From contig JBAYIE010000013.1 in assembly GCA_041665785.1 (NCBI GenBank), forward strand, positions 32,895-96,894: DNA of 64,000 bases, read 5' to 3'. This document shows, in pieces, positions 41,496 through 50,463 of the stretch. The DNA comes from JBAYIE01 sp041665785 (GTDB lineage: Bacteria; Bacteroidota; Bacteroidia; UKL13-3). Position 1 is the stretch's first letter; every line of letters begins with the position of its first letter. Under the pieces are notes generated by a model. It had not been told where the DNA came from. It saw nothing but the letters and a program-made list of their open reading frames with translations, and did no database searches. The translations under genes and the position numbers were made by a program.

Positions 41496-42041
41496 ATGAA
41501 AATATTTGCAGAAACTGAACGCTTGATTTTACGCGAAATAGTTCCCGAAGATGAAGCCGCTTTGTTTGAGCTGGATTCGGATCCTGCCGTGCATACTTTT
41601 TTGGGAAACAATCCGGTGACACATACAGAACAGATCCGTGAAATTATTCTTTTCATACGCCGGCAATATGAGGCATTTGGTATAGGTCGATGGGCGATGA
41701 TTGAAAAAACTACCGGTGCATTTCTAGGATGGTCAGGGTTGAAATACATCACGGAAACCACGAATAACCATATTCATTATTACGACTTGGGATACCGGCT
41801 CATGCGAAAATATTGGGGAAAGGGGTATGCCACCGAATCTGCCCTTGCATCCGTTGAGTATGGTTTCACGATATTAAAACAACAACGGCTTTATGCCGCA
41901 ACACATCATCTGAATCAAAACTCGATGCATGTATTGCAAAAATGTGGTTTCCGTTTGTGGGGTACGTATGAAGATTACGGTGCGCTGCAAAATTGGTTTG
42001 TGCTTACGCGTGAAGATTGGGAAAGCAGGATGAAGACTTAA
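41496..42041 (+). CDS. GNAT acetyltransferase (RimJ/RimL type)
   Basis: A 181-residue acetyl-CoA-dependent N-acetyltransferase of the RimJ/RimL group. It opens IFAETERLILREIVPEDEAALFEL, the standard first strand and helix. FLGWSGLKYITE lies in the central sheet, YDLGYRLMRKYWGKGYATESALASVEYGF carries the acetyl-CoA pyrophosphate loop (R/Q-x-x-G-x-G/A) as KYWGKGYA, and NQNSMHVLQKCGFRLWG closes the fold. The substrate is unknown: ribosomal protein N-termini, an antibiotic or a metabolite. It follows the Imm5-like gene with four bases between. Confidence 0.88.
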   Translation: MKIFAETERLILREIVPEDEAALFELDSDPAVHTFLGNNPVTHTEQIREIILFIRRQYEAFGIGRWAMIEKTTGAFLGWSGLKYITETTNNHIHYYDLGYRLMRKYWGKGYATESALASVEYGFTILKQQRLYAATHHLNQNSMHVLQKCGFRLWGTYEDYGALQNWFVLTREDWESRMKT

Positions 42042-42149
42042 CGCGCACATAAATAAATTACTGAATCTTAATTTATTCCCGGAATATATGCCTTGTATTC
42101 ACGACTTATAAAAAGTGGGTATCTTTATCCCCGCTAATTCCAATACTAC

Positions 42150-42323
42150 ATGAAATGCCTGAACCACTCCCATGTTATACATGCCCCGCAGGCAATAGTG
42201 TGGAGAGTCGTTGAGGAAGAACTTCCCAACTGTGAATGGACCGATGCATTTTTTCGGGCTCCGGTTTTGAAGAGGGTTGGAATAGCGGTCAGTGAAAACC
42301 AGTTTCGCAATTTGATAGAATGA
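42150..42323 (+). CDS. 57-residue protein coupled to the downstream acetyltransferase
   Basis: A short frame of 57 codons: MKCLNHSHVIHAPQAIVWRVV, then EEELPNCEWTDAFFRAPVLKR and VGIAVSENQFRNLIE. Its last four bases ATGA contain the start of the next gene, a typical sign of coupled translation, so it is likely real. The opening HVIHAPQAIVWRVV recalls the first strand of SRPBCC/START-like domains, but the protein is far too short for that fold, so it may be a decayed remnant or a small peptide with its own role. Confidence 0.5.
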   Translation: MKCLNHSHVIHAPQAIVWRVVEEELPNCEWTDAFFRAPVLKRVGIAVSENQFRNLIE

Positions 42324-42889
42324 ATAATATGATACATCTCCAACTCACTCCTTTTCCGGTTTTATCCACAGAACGGTTGTTGCTCAGGAATTTTCAACCC
42401 GAAGATGCTGAAGCGTTGTTTGAACTCCGGTCTGATCCACAGATCATGCAATACATCAACAGGCCTGTTGCAAAAGCGGTGACTGAAGTTTCAGAACTGA
42501 TAGAACGTATTATGGCTGAAACCCAACAAAACAAGTCGGTAGCCTGGTGTATATGCCAGAAAGAAAATCAACGCTTAATCGGTTTTATCGGTCTATGGAG
42601 AATGGAACCCGAAAACTTACGGGGCGAATTGGGTTATATGTTGCATCCACTGCATCACAAAAAAGGGTTCATGCAGGAAGCACTGGAAGCGGTATTGGAA
42701 TATGGATTTAAAACTATTTTATGCCACACCATCATGGCCGATGTGCATCCCGGCAATAAGTCTTCTATCAATTTGCTGGAAAGAAATCAATTCTTGCGTG
42801 AAGCTTATTTTCATGAAAATATTTTCTTCGAAGGACAATATCACGACACTGTCATCTATTGCCGGATTAACCCATATGAGGGTAAATAA
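42320..42889 (+). CDS. GNAT acetyltransferase (RimJ/RimL type), second
   Basis: A 189-residue N-acetyltransferase related in fold, not closely in sequence, to the gene at 41496. It opens LTPFPVLSTERLLLRNFQPEDAEALFEL; WCICQKENQRLIGFIGLWRM is the central sheet; ELGYMLHPLHHKKGFMQEALEAVLEYGF contains the acetyl-CoA loop; and HPGNKSSINLLERNQFLREAY is the final motif. The start at 42320 lies in the ATGA overlap with the preceding 57-codon frame; an alternative ATG is three codons further on. The acceptor is unknown. Confidence 0.87.
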   Translation: MNNMIHLQLTPFPVLSTERLLLRNFQPEDAEALFELRSDPQIMQYINRPVAKAVTEVSELIERIMAETQQNKSVAWCICQKENQRLIGFIGLWRMEPENLRGELGYMLHPLHHKKGFMQEALEAVLEYGFKTILCHTIMADVHPGNKSSINLLERNQFLREAYFHENIFFEGQYHDTVIYCRINPYEGK

Positions 42890-43235
42890 GCAGTCAGATG
42901 GATTAAAAGAATGTCTGAATATCACAGACTGGTCATCTGAATTTTATATCAGCAACCTTTTTACGAAACCTTTACACCTATTATCCTGTAAATAGCTGTT
43001 TACGGGTGAACTTTGTATTGAAACAAATAAAAATGGGATTAATTTTTAGGTATACATACAAAGCTGATATGACCATAATCAATAACATAGTTTAGCCGTC
43101 AACTAAATTGGAACCGCATCCATGCTTCTGTTTCAATGCTTTGGCAGATATTGAAATTTTTAAGTATTGATCTGAATCATGTTTTCCAGAGTGGTGCTTT
43201 GCTAAGTTTGTTCTACCATCAAAATCAAACTAATC

Positions 43236-43616
43236 ATGGGGAGTTTAAATATATCTCGTATAAGTCGCTTCCTGAGCTCTTGCAATACCATATGTATGGT
43301 TTGTTGCTTATTTCTATTTTTAGATCTGGGAATTTTTCAGGATGCAAAACTGAAATTTGCCAGCTTGTTTTCATTGAGCCTGACCGACTTTATGATTGTA
43401 GGAGTTCTTGGTGCTGAATCGCTTGAGTTGATGCTGGTTTGCAAGCGTCGGCTGGCAGGTGCTTTTCTGGTACTTGCCATTTATGCCGGTTTGAATATGC
43501 TGGAATTGCCGTATCCGTTGATTCCTTTATTAGGTGCCTCATTGGTAGCAATTGCATACATGATCTGGCTAATTACACCTGCAAAAGTGATACGCCCCAA
43601 TCACCTAAGGTCCTGA
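43236..43616 (+). CDS. Possible small membrane protein
   Basis: A 126-residue frame with three to four hydrophobic segments (TICMVCCLFLFLDLGIF, DFMIVGVLGAESLELML, AGAFLVLAIYAGLNMLEL, LIPLLGASLVAIAYMIWL). The pattern of hydrophobic blocks with short polar turns, and KRRLAG as a positive-inside loop, favours a real integral membrane protein, though no family is recognised. The regions on either side (42890-43235 and 43617-43795) show no genes, promoters or repeats that I can name. Confidence 0.45.
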   Translation: MGSLNISRISRFLSSCNTICMVCCLFLFLDLGIFQDAKLKFASLFSLSLTDFMIVGVLGAESLELMLVCKRRLAGAFLVLAIYAGLNMLELPYPLIPLLGASLVAIAYMIWLITPAKVIRPNHLRS

Positions 43617-43795
43617 TTTATGACTTTTTTTTCTCACCCTGTGTGACTCATGTTGCATAGTTGCGCATGAGATTTATTCTAAAATAACATTTCTTCGTTT
43701 GCCTTTTATTCCTTTAATTTTGATGAATGAAATTTAGCCTGTAATTCATCATGCTCAACTGGAGTTCTCCAAATATCCACTTCAAACTTTAATTT

Positions 43796-45217
43796 ATGAA
43801 AAAGACATTAACCATTTTACTGTCCATGCTTTCAACCTGGGCATTTGCGCAAACCACTTTGCCCAATGGTAATTTCGAAAACTGGACCAGCATCCCTTAC
43901 CGCGAACCAACGGGATATGAAACTTCCAATCGGGAAGTCTACCGGCAACAATTGCCTTTCAACTGTGAACGATCCACAGACGCATATCACGGAAGCTATG
44001 CCGTTAAATTAACAACAGTTGGTAACGCCACGGATACAATGTTTGGGTACATTGTAAATACGCAAGCCGAAGGTGATCCAAATACGTGGCATGGCGGGGC
44101 ACCGGTTAGCGGTACTCCTACCGCATTGCGCGGATATTATAAATCGGATATAAAAGCCGGTGATACAGCATGGATCATTATGGCCTTTTCGAAGAATGGT
44201 CAAAACATAGGTACCTATTTACATAAACTTACAGGTCAGCAAACCACGTATACTTTGTTCACATTATCCTTGCAACCTGCCCTTTCGCAGACACCGGATT
44301 CGGTTATGCTTGCTGCAGTTTCGAGTAATGCGATGGAGGAAAACGGTATAGCAGGAAGCATGCTTCTTCTCGATAGTGTTTCGCTGGTGGGCATAGCCGC
44401 TCAACCTGCCGCATTAAACGGCGATTTTGAATCATGGGCGGATAATTTAGCTGAGGAATTGCTAGGTTGGTATACCGACGACAGCCGTCAAATAACCAGC
44501 ATCAGAACCACCGATGCGTATAAAGGAAATTATGCCGTTGTACTTGGAACCAATCTGGAAGATCACGATGGTATTATGCGTTTACGTGGAAACCGCATAA
44601 GCACCGGTTATTATCCGCGCGATTGCAATCCATGTGATCAAATGGGCGGGTACCCCTTCTCCAGTAATCTCGATACGGTTTGCTTTTGGTATAAGTACAC
44701 CGCCAAATCAGGGTCGCAGGGTCAAGCGTGGGTTAATCTGAAAAAGAACGGAACTAACATGTTTGGAAACAATGTATACCTGACCAATTCACCCAATTGG
44801 CAATATGCCGAAATTGTAGTGATGCCTCCTCAAACTCCGGATACCCTCGTCTTTGAAGCACAAACCCTCCGCTGGGATGATTCGTTACTGATGTACGATG
44901 GTGCCACCTTGATTATTGATGAGGTGCAATTAAAATCGCAACCTTTACACACCGGTTTGTTGCGTGCAACTGCTGTAAACGGATGGAATATTTATCCGAA
45001 CCCTGTTCGTGAAACGCTGACCCTTGAAATTCCGTCCGGTCATACCCAATCAATTCGCGTTAAACTCATCAATACGATGGGACAAACGGTACTTGAACAG
45101 GCTGCATCCGAAAGCGCAATCCGTATGGAAGTGCGTTCATTAAAACGCGGTATATATCTCTATGCCATTGAAGAAGCAGGTGATCTGATTCAAACCGGTA
45201 AAGTTATTTTGGAATAA
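43796..45217 (+). CDS. Secreted protein with two carbohydrate-module-like repeats and T9SS sorting domain
   Basis: A 473-residue exported protein with the signal MKKTLTILLSMLSTWAFAQ. It contains two related beta-sandwich modules: residues 20-195 (LPNGNFENWTSIPYREPTGYE, STDAYHGSYAVKLTT, GSMLLLDSVSLVG) and 200-385 (LNGDFESWADNLAEELLGWY, TTDAYKGNYAVVLGT, ATLIIDEVQLKS). The shared frame 'NGxFExW ... TDAYxGxYAVxL ... DxVxL' is like PCMD or carbohydrate-binding modules. The end (NIYPNPVRETLTLEI to IQTGKVILE) is a T9SS type A domain. An intrinsic terminator follows. Confidence 0.82.
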   Translation: MKKTLTILLSMLSTWAFAQTTLPNGNFENWTSIPYREPTGYETSNREVYRQQLPFNCERSTDAYHGSYAVKLTTVGNATDTMFGYIVNTQAEGDPNTWHGGAPVSGTPTALRGYYKSDIKAGDTAWIIMAFSKNGQNIGTYLHKLTGQQTTYTLFTLSLQPALSQTPDSVMLAAVSSNAMEENGIAGSMLLLDSVSLVGIAAQPAALNGDFESWADNLAEELLGWYTDDSRQITSIRTTDAYKGNYAVVLGTNLEDHDGIMRLRGNRISTGYYPRDCNPCDQMGGYPFSSNLDTVCFWYKYTAKSGSQGQAWVNLKKNGTNMFGNNVYLTNSPNWQYAEIVVMPPQTPDTLVFEAQTLRWDDSLLMYDGATLIIDEVQLKSQPLHTGLLRATAVNGWNIYPNPVRETLTLEIPSGHTQSIRVKLINTMGQTVLEQAASESAIRMEVRSLKRGIYLYAIEEAGDLIQTGKVILE

Positions 45218-45235
45218 TTGAATCCAACGTTATGC

Positions 45236-45267
45236 AAAAGAGCCGGAACATCCGGCTCTTTTTTTAT
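45236..45267 (+). terminator. Rho-independent terminator
   Basis: The perfect stem AAAGAGCCGGA / TCCGGCTCTTT (45237-45247 and 45251-45261) with an ACA loop leads into a T run. It lies 20 bases past the stop of the 43796-45217 gene. Confidence 0.9.
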
Positions 45268-45340
45268 GCCTTTGTTTCGTCCACGGTTTGTGTAACATCC
45301 GTTACAAGTCCTTTGAAAATCAACTGCGAAATTTGTTGCA

Positions 45341-45988
45341 ATGATTCAGGAAGAAAAACAGCAGCATTGGGACACCCTTTATCAAACCAAACTTCTTTGT
45401 GATGTGAGTTGGTATCAACCCACTCCGGAAACATCGCTCCGATTTATTCAGGATTCGGGTATTTCCAAAAGTGCCAAAATAATTGATGTTGGCGGAGGAG
45501 ATAGTTTTCTTGTTGATCATCTGCTGAATCTGGGTTACCGTGATATAACCGTACTCGATATTTCCGAAAAAGCATTGAAGCGCGCACAGGAAAGATTGGG
45601 AGATAAAGCCCATTTGGTAAAATGGATTGTGACGGACATTGTCAACTTTCAACCCACTGAAAAATATGACTTCTGGCATGACCGGGCAGCTTTTCACTTT
45701 TTAACACGCGATGAAGAAATCAACCGGTATGTGAACACTGCACATCAATACTTATCTTCACACGGCATGCTGGTTGTTGGCACCTTTTCAGATCATGGTC
45801 CAAAAAAATGCAGCGGACTGGAGATCAAACAATATACCGAACATTCCATGACGGAAACTTTCGGGATGCATTCTCAAAAACTCAAATGCATAACGCTGGA
45901 CCACCATACCCCATCCGGGAATATTCAAAATTTCATCTTCTGCAGTTTCCGGAAATGGGAACATGAAGACGAATCCGAAAGCCGATAA
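45341..45988 (+). CDS. Class I SAM-dependent methyltransferase
   Basis: A 215-residue Rossmann-fold methyltransferase. Motif I is AKIIDVGGGDSFLVDHLL (SAM-binding glycines), the next acidic strand is ITVLDISEKAL, and KWIVTDIVNFQP is the motif with the adenine-binding acid. FWHDRAAFHFLTRDEE and HGMLVVGTFSDHGP complete the core. WYQPTPETSLRFIQ near the N-terminus resembles a group of small-molecule methyltransferases often found near thiol, tellurite or metabolite detoxification genes. No neighbour indicates the substrate. It stands alone between a terminator and the LytTR operon. Confidence 0.85.
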   Translation: MIQEEKQQHWDTLYQTKLLCDVSWYQPTPETSLRFIQDSGISKSAKIIDVGGGDSFLVDHLLNLGYRDITVLDISEKALKRAQERLGDKAHLVKWIVTDIVNFQPTEKYDFWHDRAAFHFLTRDEEINRYVNTAHQYLSSHGMLVVGTFSDHGPKKCSGLEIKQYTEHSMTETFGMHSQKLKCITLDHHTPSGNIQNFIFCSFRKWEHEDESESR

Positions 45989-46068
45989 ACATACCTGCAT
46001 CATTGAATAGGTGACCTTAACGCAATTGTCACTATTTAAGTTAAATTCGTGTTCATCCATCCCTGAGC

Positions 46069-46848
46069 ATGAATTCACCTGTATTAACTGCCATCCTGGT
46101 TGATGACGAATCGTATGCCATTGCCAACCTGCAACATTTGCTTCAGGCATATTGTACGCAGATTCAGGTAATCGGAACTGCCAACAACGCCGATTTAGCC
46201 ATTGAACAAATTAACTCCCGCAAACCGGATGTGGTTTTTCTGGATGTAAATATGCCGGGTAAAGATGGATTTTCCATTTTAAACCAACTGGTGCATAAGC
46301 CCTTTATCGTGTTTGTTACTGCCCATCAACAGCATGCCATACAAGCACTAAAAATGAATGCGGTTGATTTTTTGCTCAAGCCCATCGACATTCAGGAATT
46401 GGCAGATACGGAAAAAAAATTACTGCAGTTGCATTTGGTCAAACAGGAACTCAACGACGATTATTATAAGATCATCGGGAATTTATTTACCATGCTGACA
46501 AGGCCGGGAAGTGTAAAAACCATTGCCTTATACACCAGCTCAGGATACGGGTTGTATCATTACGACGACATTGTTTACCTGAACGGAGTAGACAACTATA
46601 CACGCTTTCATTTTCGCAACCGCAAAGAAATCATTGTTCCAAAAACATTGAAAGAATACGAAGAGATGTTACAAACTGAAGGATTCATGCGTATACATAA
46701 ATCCTTTCTGATTAACCTAACGCATGTAAAACAGGTAGTAAAAACCGACAATCTGGAACTTGAAATGAGTAATGGCGACCGGTTGAATGTAGCCCGCAGA
46801 AAGACCAAAGAAATTACCGATTGGGTGAAACATAAAAAATTGCAATGA
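46069..46848 (+). CDS. LytTR-family response regulator
   Basis: A 259-residue two-component regulator. The receiver domain opens TAILVDDESYAIANLQHLL; the phosphoacceptor is Asp59 in VVFLDVNMPGKDGF; FVTAHQQHAIQALKMNAVDFLLKPID carries the conserved Thr and Lys. The C-terminal LytTR DNA-binding domain runs from about residue 150 (TIALYTSSGYGLYHYDDIVYL, YTRFHF, PKTLKEYEEMLQTEGFMRIHKSFLIN). It is followed after four bases by its kinase, so the pair is one operon. LytTR targets are imperfect direct repeats, which I did not find upstream of the neighbouring surface genes. Confidence 0.92.
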   Translation: MNSPVLTAILVDDESYAIANLQHLLQAYCTQIQVIGTANNADLAIEQINSRKPDVVFLDVNMPGKDGFSILNQLVHKPFIVFVTAHQQHAIQALKMNAVDFLLKPIDIQELADTEKKLLQLHLVKQELNDDYYKIIGNLFTMLTRPGSVKTIALYTSSGYGLYHYDDIVYLNGVDNYTRFHFRNRKEIIVPKTLKEYEEMLQTEGFMRIHKSFLINLTHVKQVVKTDNLELEMSNGDRLNVARRKTKEITDWVKHKKLQ

Positions 46849-46852
46849 AACA

Positions 46853-49837
46853 ATGATTCGTTCTTTGTTCATACGATTTCTCCTTACCGTCGCTGCCGGT
46901 TTTCCTTCTTTACTTTACGCACAACTGGTGCTGATGCCTCACTATACAACCAAAGACGGTTTACCCAGCAGTACGATTTACGATATTACGCAAGATGCTG
47001 ACGGCTATATCTGGATTGCAACGGAAGCCGGTGTAAGTCGTTTTGATGGGAAAACGTTTCGAAACTTTACACTAGATGACGGATTATCTGATATTGAAAC
47101 ACTCACCATCACAGCAGATTCCAAAGGGCGGCTTTGGTTTCTGGGTTTCAACGGAACGGTCTGCTACTGGTATAAAAACAAAATATACAATTCGACAACT
47201 GATACCCTCCTTAAAAAAATTACCTCCCTCAGTGCATTCCTGAGTTTGTTTGAAGATAGTGAAAACCGACTCTGGTTCATTTCGCAGAATCAGATTATTC
47301 TAATGGATCAAAACAAGGTAAGTTATCCGCCCCGCGAACAAGCCTATCCATTTTCTATCATGGTTGAAGGTAAAAAAGGACCCTATTTCCTGAACAATTA
47401 CAAACCATACACGTACCGCAACAAGCAATTTTTTAACGTTCGATTTCAATATACATGTAAAATAAACGGAGCTTATAAAACGTTAATGGATGGAAGTGTG
47501 CTATTTGCATCACCGGATGGAATTGTTCACCAAAATGACACCTTACAGGAACTCATTATTCCGTTTGACAAAAAACTAAAAGAATCCCCGCAACATGATA
47601 TAGAATTTTCTGCAGACAGCACCTTATGGCTCACCACACAAATCGGTCTGGTAGTTTATGATCTGAAAGCTGTACAACAAAAACCTAAAATCATTCTCGA
47701 AAATAAAACCACCAATCGTCTGTTGGAAGACAGGGAAGGAAACCTCTGGATCGGCACCCTGGATGATGGTATATTCATGTTACCGGTTTGGGCAAAACAT
47801 ATTCGATTGTTACAGGATCCTGACAAGCATGAAGACTTACAATGTTATGCGGTTTACAAACAAAATAAGGTGACATACTACGGCACCACACATGGCCGGG
47901 TGATGCGGATAGAAAACAATATAACCACTCCGATACTTGCAGAGGATGACACGATGGAAGTTGGAGAAATACATAAAATTATCGGAGATGGTACCAATCT
48001 TTGGTTTGCATCCGGGTCAAAAGTTTTGCATTACGATGCAAGAAGTCATAATGCTCATTTGGTGTATTCCCTTGATAATTTTGGGAAATTAAAATACACC
48101 ATTGGAAATAAAGGTTTGTGCTTTGGAAACAATACATTATTTATTGCCCGTAATTATTTGGTATCTGAAGTTGTTGCAACATGTTCAGGAAACATAAAAA
48201 AATCCGGTTGGCTGAAAGGTCGAAAAGCAATTGCAGGATGCTTATCTAAAAATATCGTTGACGTTCATTCCCGGATATTCAGCGCTTATTGGAGTAAATC
48301 AGGCACCTTATGGTTTGGAGCACGACCCGGTTTATATGCCAGGAAAGGGAAAACCGTGACCTTGCATGCAGATGAAGATGAATTGCTTCGCTCGCGGATC
48401 AACACGTTTGCAGAAACCGATGATTCAACGTTATTGATAGGGACATATGGCCATGGATTATTGTTTTATAAAAACGGGAAAGTGGTACAACGATTAACCA
48501 AGAATGAAGGATTAACCAATGATATCTGCAAAAAAATATTCGTTTTCAAAAATCAGATCTATGTAGCTACGCCTTCCGGAGTCAGCATCATTCCTTATTA
48601 CCGGGGTAAAACAGGAGAAATAATCCGTTTGAATGCAAACAATATTCTTCCTTTTAATGAAGTAAATGATGTGTATGTGGATGACGATGAAATACTGGTG
48701 GCAACCTCCAATGGTTTGTTGAGCATACAGCCATCCGTCATCGGTCAGATAAAAACGCATACTCCTGACTTGCATTTAGAAGAAATCTTTGTGAATGGGG
48801 AAAAGTTGGAAAAGGCTGAAGATTTTAAACTCCGGTATTCACAAAATTCCATTCACTTTCGTTTTACAGGAATCCATTTCCAATTGCCCAAAGAAGTTTA
48901 CTACCAGTATCGCTTAAGTACAAAACAGGATTGGCAAACTACCCGCAACAATTTGCTCGAATTTCCTTTTCTGCCGGCAGGTGATTATACCTTTCAGCTG
49001 CAAACTTGTATTGCAGGCAGCCCATGGTCAGCATTAAAATCAGTTACGTTTACCATACAACCACCCTACTGGCAAACCTGGTGGTTTTATCTTTTGGTGG
49101 CGGTATCACTCATATTTGCAATTGCAGCCATTGTGAGGCGCAGGCTACATTCGATCCGGCAGCAACAAAATGAAAAGATCAAACTCGAAAGACAAATAAC
49201 TGCGCTGGAACAGGAAGCATTGCAATCGATGATGAATCCCCATTTTATTTTCAATGTGATGAATTCTATTCAACATTTCATCAACAACAATGACAAAGCA
49301 GAAGCCAATAAATACCTTTCCAATTTCGCCAAACTTATCCGCATGAACCTGGCCATATCCTATAAAAAATATATTCCCCTTGAAGAAGAGATCGATTACC
49401 TGCAACTTTACCTTTCTTTCGAGAAATTGCGTTTTGGAGAAAAGATGCACTATGCGATTGAAGTGGATCCGGCCATTGATACGCACGAAATCCATATTGC
49501 AGTGATGATGATCCAACCTTTTCTGGAAAATGCCATCTGGCATGGAATCCTGCCTTTGGATCAACCGGGATCGGTAATTTTAAAGATCACACGGCCCGAT
49601 GAATCTACTTTGCATATCAGTATCACCGACACGGGTGCCGGAATCGGCGATGAATATTTACAAGATGCTTCAATCCTGATGGAATCTAAAAGCCATGGAA
49701 TTCAAATCACGATACGGCGGCTGGCATTAATTACCAGGTCGACCGGGCATGCGCTCCAATTAAGCTATCGGCATGTTCATCCATCGCTCCCTGTCAAAGG
49801 AACCTGTGTTGAATTTGTCTTGCCCATCGTTGTTTAA
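46853..49837 (+). CDS. LytS-type sensor kinase with periplasmic two-component propeller
   Basis: A 994-residue membrane kinase. The signal peptide ends SLLYAQ; residues 25-650 form a two-component-type propeller (Reg_prop blades such as GLPSSTIYDITQDADGYIWIAT, LLEDREGNLWIGTLDDGIFM, GLTNDICKKIFVFKNQIYVAT). A Y_Y_Y domain follows (about 655-735, ending YTFQLQTCIAGSPWS), one membrane span near WWFYLLVAVSLIFAIAAIV, a coiled coil, and the His_kinase domain with His797 in MNPHFIFNVMNSIQHF. The ATPase domain has MIQPFLENAIWHGIL and ITDTGAGIG. It signals to the LytTR regulator encoded just upstream. The sensed ligand is probably outside the cell, and surface genes lie downstream. Confidence 0.92.
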   Translation: MIRSLFIRFLLTVAAGFPSLLYAQLVLMPHYTTKDGLPSSTIYDITQDADGYIWIATEAGVSRFDGKTFRNFTLDDGLSDIETLTITADSKGRLWFLGFNGTVCYWYKNKIYNSTTDTLLKKITSLSAFLSLFEDSENRLWFISQNQIILMDQNKVSYPPREQAYPFSIMVEGKKGPYFLNNYKPYTYRNKQFFNVRFQYTCKINGAYKTLMDGSVLFASPDGIVHQNDTLQELIIPFDKKLKESPQHDIEFSADSTLWLTTQIGLVVYDLKAVQQKPKIILENKTTNRLLEDREGNLWIGTLDDGIFMLPVWAKHIRLLQDPDKHEDLQCYAVYKQNKVTYYGTTHGRVMRIENNITTPILAEDDTMEVGEIHKIIGDGTNLWFASGSKVLHYDARSHNAHLVYSLDNFGKLKYTIGNKGLCFGNNTLFIARNYLVSEVVATCSGNIKKSGWLKGRKAIAGCLSKNIVDVHSRIFSAYWSKSGTLWFGARPGLYARKGKTVTLHADEDELLRSRINTFAETDDSTLLIGTYGHGLLFYKNGKVVQRLTKNEGLTNDICKKIFVFKNQIYVATPSGVSIIPYYRGKTGEIIRLNANNILPFNEVNDVYVDDDEILVATSNGLLSIQPSVIGQIKTHTPDLHLEEIFVNGEKLEKAEDFKLRYSQNSIHFRFTGIHFQLPKEVYYQYRLSTKQDWQTTRNNLLEFPFLPAGDYTFQLQTCIAGSPWSALKSVTFTIQPPYWQTWWFYLLVAVSLIFAIAAIVRRRLHSIRQQQNEKIKLERQITALEQEALQSMMNPHFIFNVMNSIQHFINNNDKAEANKYLSNFAKLIRMNLAISYKKYIPLEEEIDYLQLYLSFEKLRFGEKMHYAIEVDPAIDTHEIHIAVMMIQPFLENAIWHGILPLDQPGSVILKITRPDESTLHISITDTGAGIGDEYLQDASILMESKSHGIQITIRRLALITRSTGHALQLSYRHVHPSLPVKGTCVEFVLPIVV

Positions 49838-49966
49838 GTCTCTCTCTTTTACCGTTACCTCATTCATAACTACCGTTGCCTAAGTAAGCGTATTGGATAC
49901 ACTCACTTACTTATAGTTTTACGTCAACGATGCATCCATGTCAGATGCACTTAAAATGTTTTAACC

Positions 49967-50461
49967 ATGGCAAACAACAGAAAATTAGTGCTCGTCCTGC
50001 TGCTGTCCGGACTTACACACTTTTCCCTTAAAGCGCAAAGCGGATTTGTAGCCTCCGGTGCTTCACTCAACTCTTCATCCGGTTCAGTAAGCTATTCTGT
50101 AGGTCAATTGGATTACCTGGACGTGAGTGGAACAGGTGGCTCAATCAATATGGGATTACAACAACCTTTCGAGTTTTTCGAAGTCACCGATGTAAAAGAA
50201 TTGGATAATTCCGAATTGAATGGTATTTCGGTTTTCCCAAATCCGGCACATGAGTCGGTAACGCTTTTATGTGAAACGTTTGATCAGGGAAGTTTACACT
50301 ATGCCTTGTATGATTTACAGGGAAGAACCTTGCTGACAGGAAATATTCAACAACGCGAGACTCCGCTTCAACTGGAAGAGTTTGCATTCACCATTTACTT
50401 CATCCGGATCTGGTCTTCTGAGAACAAATCCAAAACCGTAAAAATTATTAAATCCTTATAG
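49967..50461 (+). CDS. Small secreted protein with T9SS sorting domain
   Basis: A 164-residue exported protein: the signal MANNRKLVLVLLLSGLTHFSLKAQ is followed by SGFVASGASLNSSSGSVSYSVGQLDYL, a short beta segment found at the start of many Bacteroidota secreted proteins, and GSINMGLQQPFEFF. The remaining 85 residues (GISVFPNPAHESVTLL to NKSKTVKIIKSL) are a T9SS type A domain, so most of the protein is targeting sequence. It precedes the 1309-residue repeat protein by only two bases and is surely cotranscribed with it. It could be a small partner or anchor of that protein. Confidence 0.85.
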   Translation: MANNRKLVLVLLLSGLTHFSLKAQSGFVASGASLNSSSGSVSYSVGQLDYLDVSGTGGSINMGLQQPFEFFEVTDVKELDNSELNGISVFPNPAHESVTLLCETFDQGSLHYALYDLQGRTLLTGNIQQRETPLQLEEFAFTIYFIRIWSSENKSKTVKIIKSL

Positions 50462-50463
50462 TT

